A DNA stretch of 64,000 bases, taken from an uncultured Phycicoccus sp. (GTDB lineage: Bacteria; Actinomycetota; Actinomycetes; Actinomycetales; Dermatophilaceae). The position numbers were made by a program, and so were the translations under genes. How positions within the stretch are numbered: position 1 is the first letter of the stretch; each line of letters opens with the position of its first letter. The stretch spans positions 124,001 through 188,000 of the forward strand of contig NZ_CANLZR010000007.1 of assembly GCF_947495705.1 (NCBI RefSeq). Direction: 5' to 3'. Under the pieces are notes generated by a model, which was not told where the DNA came from, ran no database searches, and was given only the letters and a program-made list of their open reading frames with translations. Positions 25,398-33,436 of this stretch are shown here, one piece after another.

Positions 25398-26972
25398 TCA
25401 CCCCGCTCCGGCGAGGCGGGCGGGGCGCAGGGCCGCCTCGGCCTCGGCCAGCAGCAGCTGCTCGGCCCGGCGATAGCGCGCGTCGGCGTCGCTGGGGGTC
25501 TCGCCCACGGCGGTCAGGCCGACCCGCCCCAGCTCGGTGAGGCAGCTGATCATGTGGAACACGATGCCGACCTGTCGCGCCTGGTCGTAGTGCAGCCGGT
25601 GTCGCGCGACGATGTCGAACAGGTCGGCCGTCGACAACCCTCGCAAGGCCGGGGACTCCAGGTGGTCGGTCGCCACGAGATGCCGCTCCCGACCGGTCGG
25701 GGTCATGAACAGCGCCGAGACGGGGTCGTACCGGCCGTCGGTGAGGAACTGGAGGGTGAGGAACGGGTGGGTCGTGCCGCCCTTGCGCAGGTTGATCTCG
25801 ATGGCGTACGTCGCCCACGATCCCGCCTCGTCGCGCACGACGACGAAGTCCAGCGCGAAGCGTCCGAGGACCCCCTCGCGGGCCAGACGGCGCGCGACGA
25901 CCATCGCCTCGCCGCTGATGAGCCGGGCGTAGCCGTAGTCCGCGGGGAACCGGCAGCCCAGGTAGCTCTGCCCGGACGGCCCACCCAGCAGCTGGTCATG
26001 GGTCGAGAGCAGCTCGATCTCGCCGTCCGGCAGGATCCGCAGCTGCACCGACGGGCTGCGCAGCTCGACCCCGACGATCCGCTCCTCGACGACCCCGCCG
26101 CGCTCCGCCAGCTTCGCCACGTAGTCGTCGAAGCGGATCGTCGGCTTCTCGAAGGCCATGCGCTGGACCGCCTCCCGAAGCCCTGCGGTCTCCCCCGGTG
26201 AGCCTGCCGGGCCGAGACCGCGCAGGTCGACGAGCGCGTTCCCCGCCCCCGACACTCCCTCGTTGAGCTTGACGAGCGCCTCGACGGCGGTGGGGCGCGC
26301 GGCCCGCAGCCGGCCCAGGGCGGCGGCGACCTCGTCGACGCTGTGCAGGTCCTCGGACCCGAGTGGGTGCCGCACGCCCTCCTCGGCGAACAGGCGGCGG
26401 CACCCGGTCTTCGTCCCGAACGGAGCCAGCCTGGGGTCGGCGCCGTACATCGGGATCCCCAGTGCCAGGGCGAGGTCGCGCTCGCGCTCGGTCGTCGTGT
26501 ACGGCACGAGGTGGGACCTCCCGAGGTCGGGCACGAGCGACGCGATCCGTTCGAGCAGCCGGGGCCGCTCCAGGAGCTTCTCGGTGAGCGGGCGGCCCGA
26601 CGCGTCCCCGACGGGGACCAGGTGGAGCCGGGCGCGCGCGTGGCTCGGGATGACGCCGGGCAGCAATGCCAGGTAGTACTCGACGATCGTCGGGTCGATG
26701 GGCATCGACGTGACGTACACGATGCGCAGGCGCGGCTGCCGGAGCAGGAGCAGCAGGACGAGGAACCGCTCCTCCATGGCCTGCATCGCCGTCCCGCTGC
26801 TGGCCTCGACCTTGTCCATCGACACCGACGGGACGATGACGACGGACTCGTTCGGCTCGTTGAGGCCGATGATCCGCCAGACCGCGGGGAGCCGGCTCTG
26901 GAGCTCGTCGAACCTCGCGTTGCGCTCCTCCTCGGTGAGCGTGTCCAGGGTCGGCGGGGTCGTGGTGCTCAC
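25398..26972 (-). CDS. Pre-ATP-grasp / PGM1-like ATP-grasp ligase
   Basis: A 524-aa protein related to the peptide ligase PGM1 of pheganomycin biosynthesis. Residues ~25-190 form a pre-ATP-grasp Rossmann-like region (VVIVPSVSMDK, IVYVTSMPIDPTIVEYYLALLPG). ATP-grasp follows, with TKTGCRRLFAEEGV, the nucleotide lysine in ALVKLNEGVSGAGNALV (~residue 280) and the metal site YAIEINLRKGGTTHPF (~415). A ~100-residue helical tail ends the chain. Such enzymes join a carboxylate to an amine via an acyl phosphate; the substrates here are unknown. The GTG start overlaps the cyclase stop (GTGA), making it the last gene of a four-gene signalling operon, an unexpected setting for a ligase. Confidence 0.85.
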   Translation of the reverse strand: MSTTTPPTLDTLTEEERNARFDELQSRLPAVWRIIGLNEPNESVVIVPSVSMDKVEASSGTAMQAMEERFLVLLLLLRQPRLRIVYVTSMPIDPTIVEYYLALLPGVIPSHARARLHLVPVGDASGRPLTEKLLERPRLLERIASLVPDLGRSHLVPYTTTERERDLALALGIPMYGADPRLAPFGTKTGCRRLFAEEGVRHPLGSEDLHSVDEVAAALGRLRAARPTAVEALVKLNEGVSGAGNALVDLRGLGPAGSPGETAGLREAVQRMAFEKPTIRFDDYVAKLAERGGVVEERIVGVELRSPSVQLRILPDGEIELLSTHDQLLGGPSGQSYLGCRFPADYGYARLISGEAMVVARRLAREGVLGRFALDFVVVRDEAGSWATYAIEINLRKGGTTHPFLTLQFLTDGRYDPVSALFMTPTGRERHLVATDHLESPALRGLSTADLFDIVARHRLHYDQARQVGIVFHMISCLTELGRVGLTAVGETPSDADARYRRAEQLLLAEAEAALRPARLAGAG

Positions 26973-28108
26973 GGTGTCACCCGCGCCGCGTCGAGGCCGA
27001 CGACGTCGAACGCGGACACGGGTCGGGACAGCCCCCGCAGTGGCAGCTCGCCCAGCGGTCGGGTCACGGCGATGCCCTCGACCGCGGACCGGACCCGCTG
27101 GGTGACGAGCACCTGCCAGGGCTCGGCCGTATCGCAGAGGCGGGCCGCGACGTTGGTCACCGTCCCGATCGCGGCGTAGTCGACGCGCCCCTCGAACCCG
27201 ATCCGGCCCATCGTCGCGTACCCCTGCGCGATGCCGACCCCCAGCGCGAGATCGTGCCCGCGGCTGCGCCATCCCTCCGAGAGCTCCTGCGCGCGGGCCC
27301 GCATCGCCACCGCCAGTCGCACCGCACGGGCGGGGGCGTCGTCGACGGGGACGGGGTCGTTGAAGAACAGCATGACCCCGTCGCCGGTGAACCGCTCGAG
27401 GGTGGCGTCGTAGCGGGTGACGAGGTCGCCGATGGCCGCGTGGTACTCCCGCAGCACCGCCCACACCTCCTCCGGCTCGGCAGTCTCCGCGAAGGGCGTG
27501 AACCCCCGCAGGTCCGCGAAGACGACGGTGATCTCCCGGCGATGCCCTTCCGCCACGGTGTCTTCTCCGGCGGTCATCACGAGCTCGGCGACCTGCGGCG
27601 AGAGGAAGCGCCGCAGCCGGCCCACCCGCTCGAGCTCCTCGACCTGCGAGCTCACGCGGGACTCCAGCTCGGCGTTCCACCCGGCGAGCTCGGCGGCCTG
27701 GGCCTCGATGGTGTCGTGGTAGCGCTTGACCCGCAGCAGGCTGCGGACCCGGGCGAGGAGCTCCTGGTGGTCGAACGGCTTGGACAGGAAGTCGTCGGCC
27801 CCGGCCTCGATGGCCAGCACCTTCTCCTGGGCGCCGCTGGCGGTGATCATCACGACCGGCAAGAACGCGGTGCGCTCATCGGCCCGGATGCGGCGGCACA
27901 CCTCGTAGCCGTCGATGCCGGGCATGAGGATGTCGAGCAGCACGACGTCGACGTCCTCGCGCACGAGCACCTCGAGCCCGGCCTCGCCCGAGGACGCGGT
28001 CAGCACGCGATAGCCGCGCGGGGACAGCACCGCGTCGAGGAGACGGATGTTCGCGTCGAGGTCGTCGACGACGAGCACGACCGGCGGGTCGGGTTCTGGT
28101 GCGGTCAT
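26969..28108 (-). CDS. Response regulator with class III nucleotide cyclase output
   Basis: A 379-aa protein. An N-terminal REC domain (residues ~10-125) has VVDDLDAN, the phosphoacceptor in VVLLDILMPG and the conserved lysine in FLSKPFDH. A coiled-coil linker (~128-165) leads to a class III cyclase domain (~185-370). Both metal aspartates are present (VVFADLRGFT and RFTGDGVMLFF), as is the transition-state Asn/Arg pair (TNVAARL), so it should be active. The position before FTGD is Arg where many adenylyl cyclases have Lys, so cAMP versus cGMP is open. Start and stop both overlap neighbours (ATGA, GTGA). Confidence 0.93.
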   Translation of the reverse strand: MTAPEPDPPVVLVVDDLDANIRLLDAVLSPRGYRVLTASSGEAGLEVLVREDVDVVLLDILMPGIDGYEVCRRIRADERTAFLPVVMITASGAQEKVLAIEAGADDFLSKPFDHQELLARVRSLLRVKRYHDTIEAQAAELAGWNAELESRVSSQVEELERVGRLRRFLSPQVAELVMTAGEDTVAEGHRREITVVFADLRGFTPFAETAEPEEVWAVLREYHAAIGDLVTRYDATLERFTGDGVMLFFNDPVPVDDAPARAVRLAVAMRARAQELSEGWRSRGHDLALGVGIAQGYATMGRIGFEGRVDYAAIGTVTNVAARLCDTAEPWQVLVTQRVRSAVEGIAVTRPLGELPLRGLSRPVSAFDVVGLDAARVTP

Positions 28109-28491
28109 GGCGACGGCCTTCCTCTCGTGATCATCGAGCGCACCTGGTCGGGCAGGTCCCGCACGCTGATCGGCTTCTCCCAGTACCCGTCGAAACCGGC
28201 CGCTCGCACCCGCTCGCGGTCCTCGGGCATGGCGAGCGCGGTGAGGGCGACGACGGGGACGTCGCGGGTGTCCGGATGGGCGCGGAGGGCGGCGAGCCCG
28301 GCCACCCCGTCCTGCCCCGGGAGCTGGAGGTCCATGAGGACCAGGTCGGGACGGCGGGCGATGGCCTCGACGAGGGCGTCGTCGGTCGTGCCGGCCTCGC
28401 GGACCTCGAAGCCGGCGTGCTCCAGCACCGCGCGGACGAGCTTGAGGTTCCGCTCGTTGTCCTCGACGACGAGCACGCGGCTCCCGGTCAT
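28105..28491 (-). CDS. Single-domain response regulator (CheY/DivK-like)
   Basis: A 128-aa stand-alone REC domain: VLVVEDNERNLKL acidic pair, phosphoacceptor VLMDLQLPGQDG (Asp ~53), VVALTALAM switch Thr, and the conserved Lys in YWEKPISV. With no output domain it probably shuttles phosphate or acts by protein contact, as DivK does. It is coupled by ATGA overlaps to the hybrid kinase upstream and the REC-cyclase downstream. Confidence 0.94.
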   Translation of the reverse strand: MTGSRVLVVEDNERNLKLVRAVLEHAGFEVREAGTTDDALVEAIARRPDLVLMDLQLPGQDGVAGLAALRAHPDTRDVPVVALTALAMPEDRERVRAAGFDGYWEKPISVRDLPDQVRSMITRGRPSP

Positions 28492-31100
28492 GTCCGGCCC
28501 CTGCCCGAACCTGTCGTCGTCACCCGGTCGAGGAGCAGGAGCAGGTCGCGGGCCCCCGCCGGGGCGACGGAGGCGGCGACGGTCACCTCGTCCGCCAGGT
28601 GGGCCCACGTCGCGGGGTCCGCGCCGCCCGGCGCGAGCGCGACGACGGGGACGTCCCGCAGGACGTCGTCATCGTGCAGGGCCCGGACGGCGGCGAACCC
28701 GTCGTCGGACACGCTGACGAGGTCGACGAGGACGGCGTCCGGGACCGCCGCCCGCGCTGCCGGCAGCCCGTCGACGACGGTCGCCGACGCCCGGACCTGC
28801 CAGCCTCCGGACTCGAGCTGCTCGACCAGGGCGCCCCGCGTCGTCGGGTCCCGGTCGACGACCCAGACCCGCCGCGGGCCCGGCCCCGGCACGAGCCCCG
28901 CGCGACGCAGCGACTGGACGAGCAGCTCGCGCGCGACGGGCTTGACGAGGTAGTCGTCGGCTCCGAGGGCGTAGCCGCGCCCGCGCTCGTCGAGGATCGA
29001 CACGACGATGACCGGGACGTCTGCGGATGCCGGGTCTCCCTTGACCCGCGCGAGGACCTCCCAGCCCGAGATGCCGGGGAGCCGGATGTCGAGCACGACC
29101 GCGGCCGGGAGCTCGCGTGCGACCACGTCGAGCGCCTCCTCACCGGAGGCCGCATGGACGACCCGGAAGCCCTGGTCGGCGAGCAGGATCCGCATGAGGT
29201 CCGCCGAGCGACGGTCGTCCTCGACGAGCAGGACGACCGCCCCACCGGGCGCGTCCGTCCCCGCATCCCCGGCGGCGGCCCGGTGCACGGGGACGGTGAA
29301 GCGGAAGGTGCTCCCCCGCCCCTCGTCGCTGTCGACCCACAGGCGTCCCCCGTGCAGGTCGACGATGCGGCGGCTCAGGGTCAGTCCGAGCCCCGTGCCC
29401 TCCTGGCCGGTCGTGGCGTGCCCGCCCTGCTGGAAGGACTCGAAGATGCGCTCCCGGTCCCGCGGCGCGATGCCGGCACCGGTGTCCACGACCGCGAGCT
29501 CGACCTCGGCGCCGCGGTCCTCGGCACGGACCGTGACCGTCCCGCCGGCGGGGGTGAACTTCACGGCGTTGGTCAGCAGGTTGAGCAGCACCTGGCGGAC
29601 CCGCAGCTCGTCGACATCGACGAGCGGCAGGGAGTCCGGGACGTCGACGGCGAGGGTGAGCCCGCCCCGCGCCGCACGCTCGCGGACGAGACCGACCGTG
29701 GATGCGGTGAGCGTCGGCAGGTCGACGGGGCCGAGGTCGAGCTCCATGTGCCCGGCCTCGACCTTGGACAGGTCGAGGATGTCGTTGAGCAGGGCCAGCA
29801 GGTGCTTGCCGGAGTCGTGGATGTCCCCGAGGTACTCGGCCTGCCGATCGTTGAGGTCCCCGAACATCCGCTCGAGCAGGACCTCGGAGAACCCGATGAT
29901 CGCGTTCAAGGGCGTGCGCAGCTCGTGCGACATCGAGGCGAGGAACTCCGACTTGTGCCGGCTCGCGACAGCCAGCTCCTCGCTCTGGCGCTCGAGACGC
30001 CGGTAGAGGTGGGCGTTCGCCAGGGCCAGCGACGACTGTGAGGCGAAGGTCTCGAGGAGCTCGCAGGTCTCGTCGTCGACGAGGCCGGGCTCGCGGCGCC
30101 TGATGACCAGAGCCCCCGCCACCCGGTCCTGTCGCAGCATCGGGACGGTGACGACCGACCGCCATCCCGCATCGCGCAGCAGCCGTAGGTGCGGGTCGGA
30201 CGCGTGCTCGGCGAGGTCGGCGACCTGGAGGGGGCGCCGTTCGAGCGCGGCCCGACCGACGAGGCTGTCGTGCAGGCCGACACGGACCTCACGGAGGTCC
30301 TTGACCAGCTGTGGGGCGGTGCCGAACGTCGTCCGGACCCGGAACCGCTCGCTCTCGGAGTCGAACTCCAGGATCGACCCGCCGTCGGCCCCGGCGAGCG
30401 CCACGGCGTGGGTGACGATGGTCGTGAGGACCTCGTCGGGATCCAGGCTCGAGCTCACCGACTCGCCGACGGCGCTGAGGGCCTCCAGTTGGTCCAGCCG
30501 CCGGGTCAGCGCCTCCCGGTGGGCCTCGAGGTCCCGCATGAGGCGGGCGGTCCGGACCGCGATCGCGGCCTGGGCCGCATAGCTCGTCAGCAGCTCGACC
30601 TCCCGGTCGCTGAACAAGGAGACCGTGTTCCGCCAGAGGTTGAGCACTCCGACGACCTCGTCGTCGACGAGCATCGGCGCGCCGATGACCGTCCGGTAGT
30701 GCCCGAGGCGTTGGAGGTCCGTCCGGCTGTACTCCGGGTCGGCGAGCACGTCGGCGATCTGCTGGGTCTGTCGGTCATGGCCGACGCGGCCGACGAGCGC
30801 GCTGCGGTCCGCTTGGACCGGGTGGTCGCGCACGAAGGCCAGGAACGCCTCGCTCACGCCGGAGGACCAGGCGAGGCGGAACTCGTGCCCGTCGAAGAGG
30901 TACACGGCGGCGGCATCCCCCCGGGAGAGCCGCCGGGCGCTGTCCGTGACGGTGCGCATGACGGCGTCGAGGTCCGAGGCCGACCTGCCGAGGGCGCGCA
31001 GCACCTCGCCGGTCGCGTGCAGCTGGTCCTGCGCTTCGCGCAGAGAGTGCAGGAGATCGTCGTCGCCGCTCACGCTGGAGCGCCCGCTCGTTGTGGTCAT
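28488..31100 (-). CDS. Hybrid sensor histidine kinase (GAF-GAF-HisKA-HATPase-REC-REC)
   Basis: An 870-aa soluble kinase with no membrane segments. Two GAF domains (residues ~40-190 and ~215-370) precede the HisKA box EFLASMSHELRTPLNAIIGF (phospho-His ~391). HATPase_c follows, with N box LLNLLTNAVKF and G boxes DTGAGI and GTGLGLTLSRRIVDLHGG. REC 1 (~635-750) is complete (VEDD, VVLDIRLPG, YLVKPV). A second REC-like domain (~760-860) keeps VVDRD and AVLVDLV but lacks the conserved lysine and looks degenerate. It heads an operon with a single REC, a REC-cyclase and a PGM1-like ligase. The GAF domains imply sensing of a cytoplasmic small molecule, light or redox state. Confidence 0.94.
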   Translation of the reverse strand: MTTTSGRSSVSGDDDLLHSLREAQDQLHATGEVLRALGRSASDLDAVMRTVTDSARRLSRGDAAAVYLFDGHEFRLAWSSGVSEAFLAFVRDHPVQADRSALVGRVGHDRQTQQIADVLADPEYSRTDLQRLGHYRTVIGAPMLVDDEVVGVLNLWRNTVSLFSDREVELLTSYAAQAAIAVRTARLMRDLEAHREALTRRLDQLEALSAVGESVSSSLDPDEVLTTIVTHAVALAGADGGSILEFDSESERFRVRTTFGTAPQLVKDLREVRVGLHDSLVGRAALERRPLQVADLAEHASDPHLRLLRDAGWRSVVTVPMLRQDRVAGALVIRRREPGLVDDETCELLETFASQSSLALANAHLYRRLERQSEELAVASRHKSEFLASMSHELRTPLNAIIGFSEVLLERMFGDLNDRQAEYLGDIHDSGKHLLALLNDILDLSKVEAGHMELDLGPVDLPTLTASTVGLVRERAARGGLTLAVDVPDSLPLVDVDELRVRQVLLNLLTNAVKFTPAGGTVTVRAEDRGAEVELAVVDTGAGIAPRDRERIFESFQQGGHATTGQEGTGLGLTLSRRIVDLHGGRLWVDSDEGRGSTFRFTVPVHRAAAGDAGTDAPGGAVVLLVEDDRRSADLMRILLADQGFRVVHAASGEEALDVVARELPAAVVLDIRLPGISGWEVLARVKGDPASADVPVIVVSILDERGRGYALGADDYLVKPVARELLVQSLRRAGLVPGPGPRRVWVVDRDPTTRGALVEQLESGGWQVRASATVVDGLPAARAAVPDAVLVDLVSVSDDGFAAVRALHDDDVLRDVPVVALAPGGADPATWAHLADEVTVAASVAPAGARDLLLLLDRVTTTGSGRGRT

Positions 31101-31170
31101 GGAGACCTCCGCGCCCGATACCTACGAGTGTGGCCCTGAGTGGACGCAACGTCCATCGTCCTGACCAGTC

Positions 31171-31383
31171 CTTGCGTGACCTTGTCGGTCGATGTGAGGA
31201 CGGACCGGGGCGTACCCGACGTGACCTATTGGTCGATGTGGGGACGGACCGGGGCGTACCTGACGTGACCTATCGGTCGATGTGAGGACGGACCGACCCG
31301 TACCTGCCGTGACCTATCGGTCGATGTGCGGACGGACCGGCGCGTACCTGACGTGACCTATCGGTCGATGTGGGGACGGGCGG
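31171..31383. repeat. Tandem repeat locus B (44-bp units, GACC-N4-GGTC core)
   Basis: This lies in the 334-base gap between the divergent kinase operon and the molybdate operon. Four units start with CGTACC at 31211, 31255, 31299 and 31343, exactly 44 bases apart, with an older partial unit ahead (from 31171, core loop TTGTC). Core loops are TTGTC, TATT, TATC, TATC, TATC, all inside intact GACC/GGTC stems; each unit continues GATGTGnGGACGG. Same family and same overall orientation as loci A and C. The rest of the gap holds the candidate mod operator at 31392-31413. Confidence 0.95.
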
Positions 31384-31391
31384 CGGGGGTG

Positions 31392-31427
31392 GTTGCGAGG
31401 ATGCGGTCGCAACTGCGGGGCTAGAGT
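31392..31427 (+). promoter_or_regulatory. Inverted repeat and -10-like box before the Mop regulator
   Basis: GTTGCGA-N8-TCGCAAC (31392-31413) is a perfect 7-base inverted repeat. A TAGAGT -10-like box at 31422-31427 follows, and the ATG is 7 bases after that, suggesting a leaderless transcript. A partial copy (CGCAACTG) recurs just inside the coding start. The HTH-Mop protein is the obvious candidate to bind here. Confidence 0.6.
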
Positions 31428-31434
31428 GGCTTTC

Positions 31435-31830
31435 ATGACGCAACTGCGGATCAGTGAGGCGGCGGCGCTGCTCGGGGTCTCGGACGACACCGTGCGCCGG
31501 ATGGTCGACAGCGGGCGGCTGCCCGCCACCTCGGACGACGCCGGGCGCCTCGTCGTCGCCGGCGCCGACGTCGCGGCCATCGCTCAGGAGACCGCCCGCC
31601 CCGCGCCGGTCGGAGTGGTCGCCGACGAGTCCGCCCGGAACCGGATGAGCGGCATCGTCACGAGGGTCCTCACCGACACCGTCATGGCCCAGGTCGAGAT
31701 GCAGTGCGGGCCGTTCCGCATCGTGTCGCTGATGTCGAGCGAGGCCGTCCGTGACCTCGGCCTCGAGGTCGGCACGGTCGCCGTCGCGTCGATCAAGTCG
31801 ACGAACGTCGTCGTCGGGGTGGCCCGATGA
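31435..31830 (+). CDS. HTH plus Mop (TOBE) molybdate-binding regulator
   Basis: A 131-aa protein. Residues 1-55 are an excisionase/MerR-like helix-turn-helix (LRISEAAALLGVSDDTVRRMVDSGRLPAT). After a linker, residues ~68-131 form a Mop/TOBE domain (NRMSGIVTRVLTDTVMAQVE ... LGLEVGTVAVASIKSTNVVVGVAR) that binds molybdate or tungstate. It probably senses molybdate and controls the mod operon, playing the part of ModE. The start at 31435 is set by the HTH and by the nearby -10 box. It overlaps modA (ATGA at 31827-31830). Confidence 0.92.
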   Translation: MTQLRISEAAALLGVSDDTVRRMVDSGRLPATSDDAGRLVVAGADVAAIAQETARPAPVGVVADESARNRMSGIVTRVLTDTVMAQVEMQCGPFRIVSLMSSEAVRDLGLEVGTVAVASIKSTNVVVGVAR

Positions 31831-32615
31831 CCCCGGCAGCCCTGCGCCCCCTGCTGCTCGCCGCCGCCGCCGCGCTGACCCTCGGTGCGTGCTCGGCCGC
31901 GACGACCGCGGACACGACCCAGGCCGGCGACGACCCGACCGCCGGGGGTAGCGGCACCGTCACGGTCCTCGCCGCGGCCTCGCTCACCGCGCCGCTGACA
32001 GCCCTCGCCGAGCAGTACGAGCGGGACCATCCGGGGGTCACGGTGCGCCTCAGCTTCGGCTCGAGCACGACACTCGCCCAACAGATCTCCGAGGGGGCTC
32101 CGGCCGACCTGTACGCGAGTGCCGGCGAGGCCCCGCTCTCGCTCCTGCCCCCGGACGCCGCCGGTGACGGCGGCCGGGCGACCATCGCGCGCAACACCGT
32201 CGAGATCGCGACCCCGCCCGACAACCCCGGCGCGGTCGCCGACCTCCGCGACCTCGGCGACCCCGACCTCGACGTCGTGCTGTGCGCCGCGACCGTCCCT
32301 TGCGGCAAGGCCGCGGACGACGTGCTGCGCACCGCCGGCGTGACCGCCCACGTCGTGTCCCGCGAGGTCGACGTCAAGGCGACCCTCACGAAGGTGGTCC
32401 TCGGGGAGGCCGACGCCGCACTCGTCTACCACTCCGACGTCGTCGCGGCCGGCGGCGACGTGCGCGGCGTCGAGATCCCCGCGGCGGACAACGTGTTCCT
32501 CACCTACCCGCTCCTGTGGTTCAGCGACGACCCGGACGTCGTGGGCTTCGCCGACCTCGTGGCCGGCCCCACCGGCACCGCGGCGCTCGAGGCGGCAGGC
32601 TTCCTCGCCCCATGA
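31827..32615 (+). CDS. modA: Molybdate-binding lipoprotein ModA
   Basis: A 262-aa periplasmic-type binding protein anchored by lipidation. The signal peptide LLLAAAAALTLGAC has a lipobox (LGAC, Cys ~22). The mature domain has VTVLAAASLTAPLTALAEQYE and the oxyanion-site FGSSTTLAQQISEGAPADLYASA typical of ModA. Later LLWFSDDPDVVGFADLVAG leads to the C-terminus. It captures molybdate (or tungstate) for ModBC. It overlaps the regulator stop and the modB start by ATGA junctions. Confidence 0.96.
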   Translation: MTPAALRPLLLAAAAALTLGACSAATTADTTQAGDDPTAGGSGTVTVLAAASLTAPLTALAEQYERDHPGVTVRLSFGSSTTLAQQISEGAPADLYASAGEAPLSLLPPDAAGDGGRATIARNTVEIATPPDNPGAVADLRDLGDPDLDVVLCAATVPCGKAADDVLRTAGVTAHVVSREVDVKATLTKVVLGEADAALVYHSDVVAAGGDVRGVEIPAADNVFLTYPLLWFSDDPDVVGFADLVAGPTGTAALEAAGFLAP

Positions 32616-33436
32616 CCGCGCCCGCACCCACCGTCGCCACGCCAGGCGCCGCCCGCCGCCACCCCGGCCGCTCGCGGGCGGTCCTGCTCGTGCCCGCCGG
32701 CCTCGGCGTCGCCCTCGTGGTCCTGCCGCTCCTCGGGCTGCTGCTGCGCACCGACTGGGGGTCGTTCGCGAGCAACCTCTCGGCCCCGGTGGTCTGGCCC
32801 GCCATCCGACTCTCGCTGGTCACGACGCTCGTGACCGTCGCGCTCTGCTTCGTCCTCGGGACGCCGCTCGCGTGGCTGCTGAGCCGCGCGGACGGGCGGG
32901 CCGCGACCTGGCTACGGGCCGTGCTCACCGTCCCGGTGGTGCTGCCACCCGTCGTCGGCGGCGTGGCCCTGCTCATGGCCTACGGGCGGCGGGGAGTGGT
33001 GGGCGCACCGCTCTTCGAGGCCTTCGGGCTCCGGCTGCCCTTCACCCCGACGGCCGTCGTCCTCGCCCAGGTCTTCGTGTCGCTCCCCTTCTTCGTCCTG
33101 GCCGTCGAGGGGGCGATGCGCGCCGTCGACGCCCGCTACGACGCCGTCGCGGCCACGCTCGGCGCCACCCCCCTGCGGATCTTCGTGCGGGTCGCGCTGC
33201 CCCTGGCCGCCCCGGGCATCGCGTCCGGCGCAGCGCTCGCCTGGGCTCGCGCCCTCGGGGAGTTCGGGGCGACGATCACCTTCGCCGGCAACTTCGCCGG
33301 CAGCACCCAGACGGCTCCCCTCGCCGTGTACGTCGCCCTGCAGAACGACCCGCAGGCGGCGCTGGCCCTGAGCATCGCCATGCTCGCGGTGTCGCTGCTC
33401 GTCCTCGGGATGCTCCGCGGGCGGTGGATCCGATGA
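32612..33436 (+). CDS. modB: Molybdate ABC transporter permease ModB
   Basis: A 274-aa permease with about five to six helices starting near residue 22 (AVLLVPAGLGVALVVLPLLG). ModB-specific PVVLPPVVGGVALLMAYGRRG and the EAA loop AVDARYDAVAATLGATPLRI with ALARALGEFGATITFAGN-like sequence are present (WARALGEFGATITFAGNF). Its ATG overlaps the modA stop, and its own stop overlaps modC. It forms the membrane channel for molybdate uptake. Confidence 0.96.
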   Translation: MTAPAPTVATPGAARRHPGRSRAVLLVPAGLGVALVVLPLLGLLLRTDWGSFASNLSAPVVWPAIRLSLVTTLVTVALCFVLGTPLAWLLSRADGRAATWLRAVLTVPVVLPPVVGGVALLMAYGRRGVVGAPLFEAFGLRLPFTPTAVVLAQVFVSLPFFVLAVEGAMRAVDARYDAVAATLGATPLRIFVRVALPLAAPGIASGAALAWARALGEFGATITFAGNFAGSTQTAPLAVYVALQNDPQAALALSIAMLAVSLLVLGMLRGRWIR

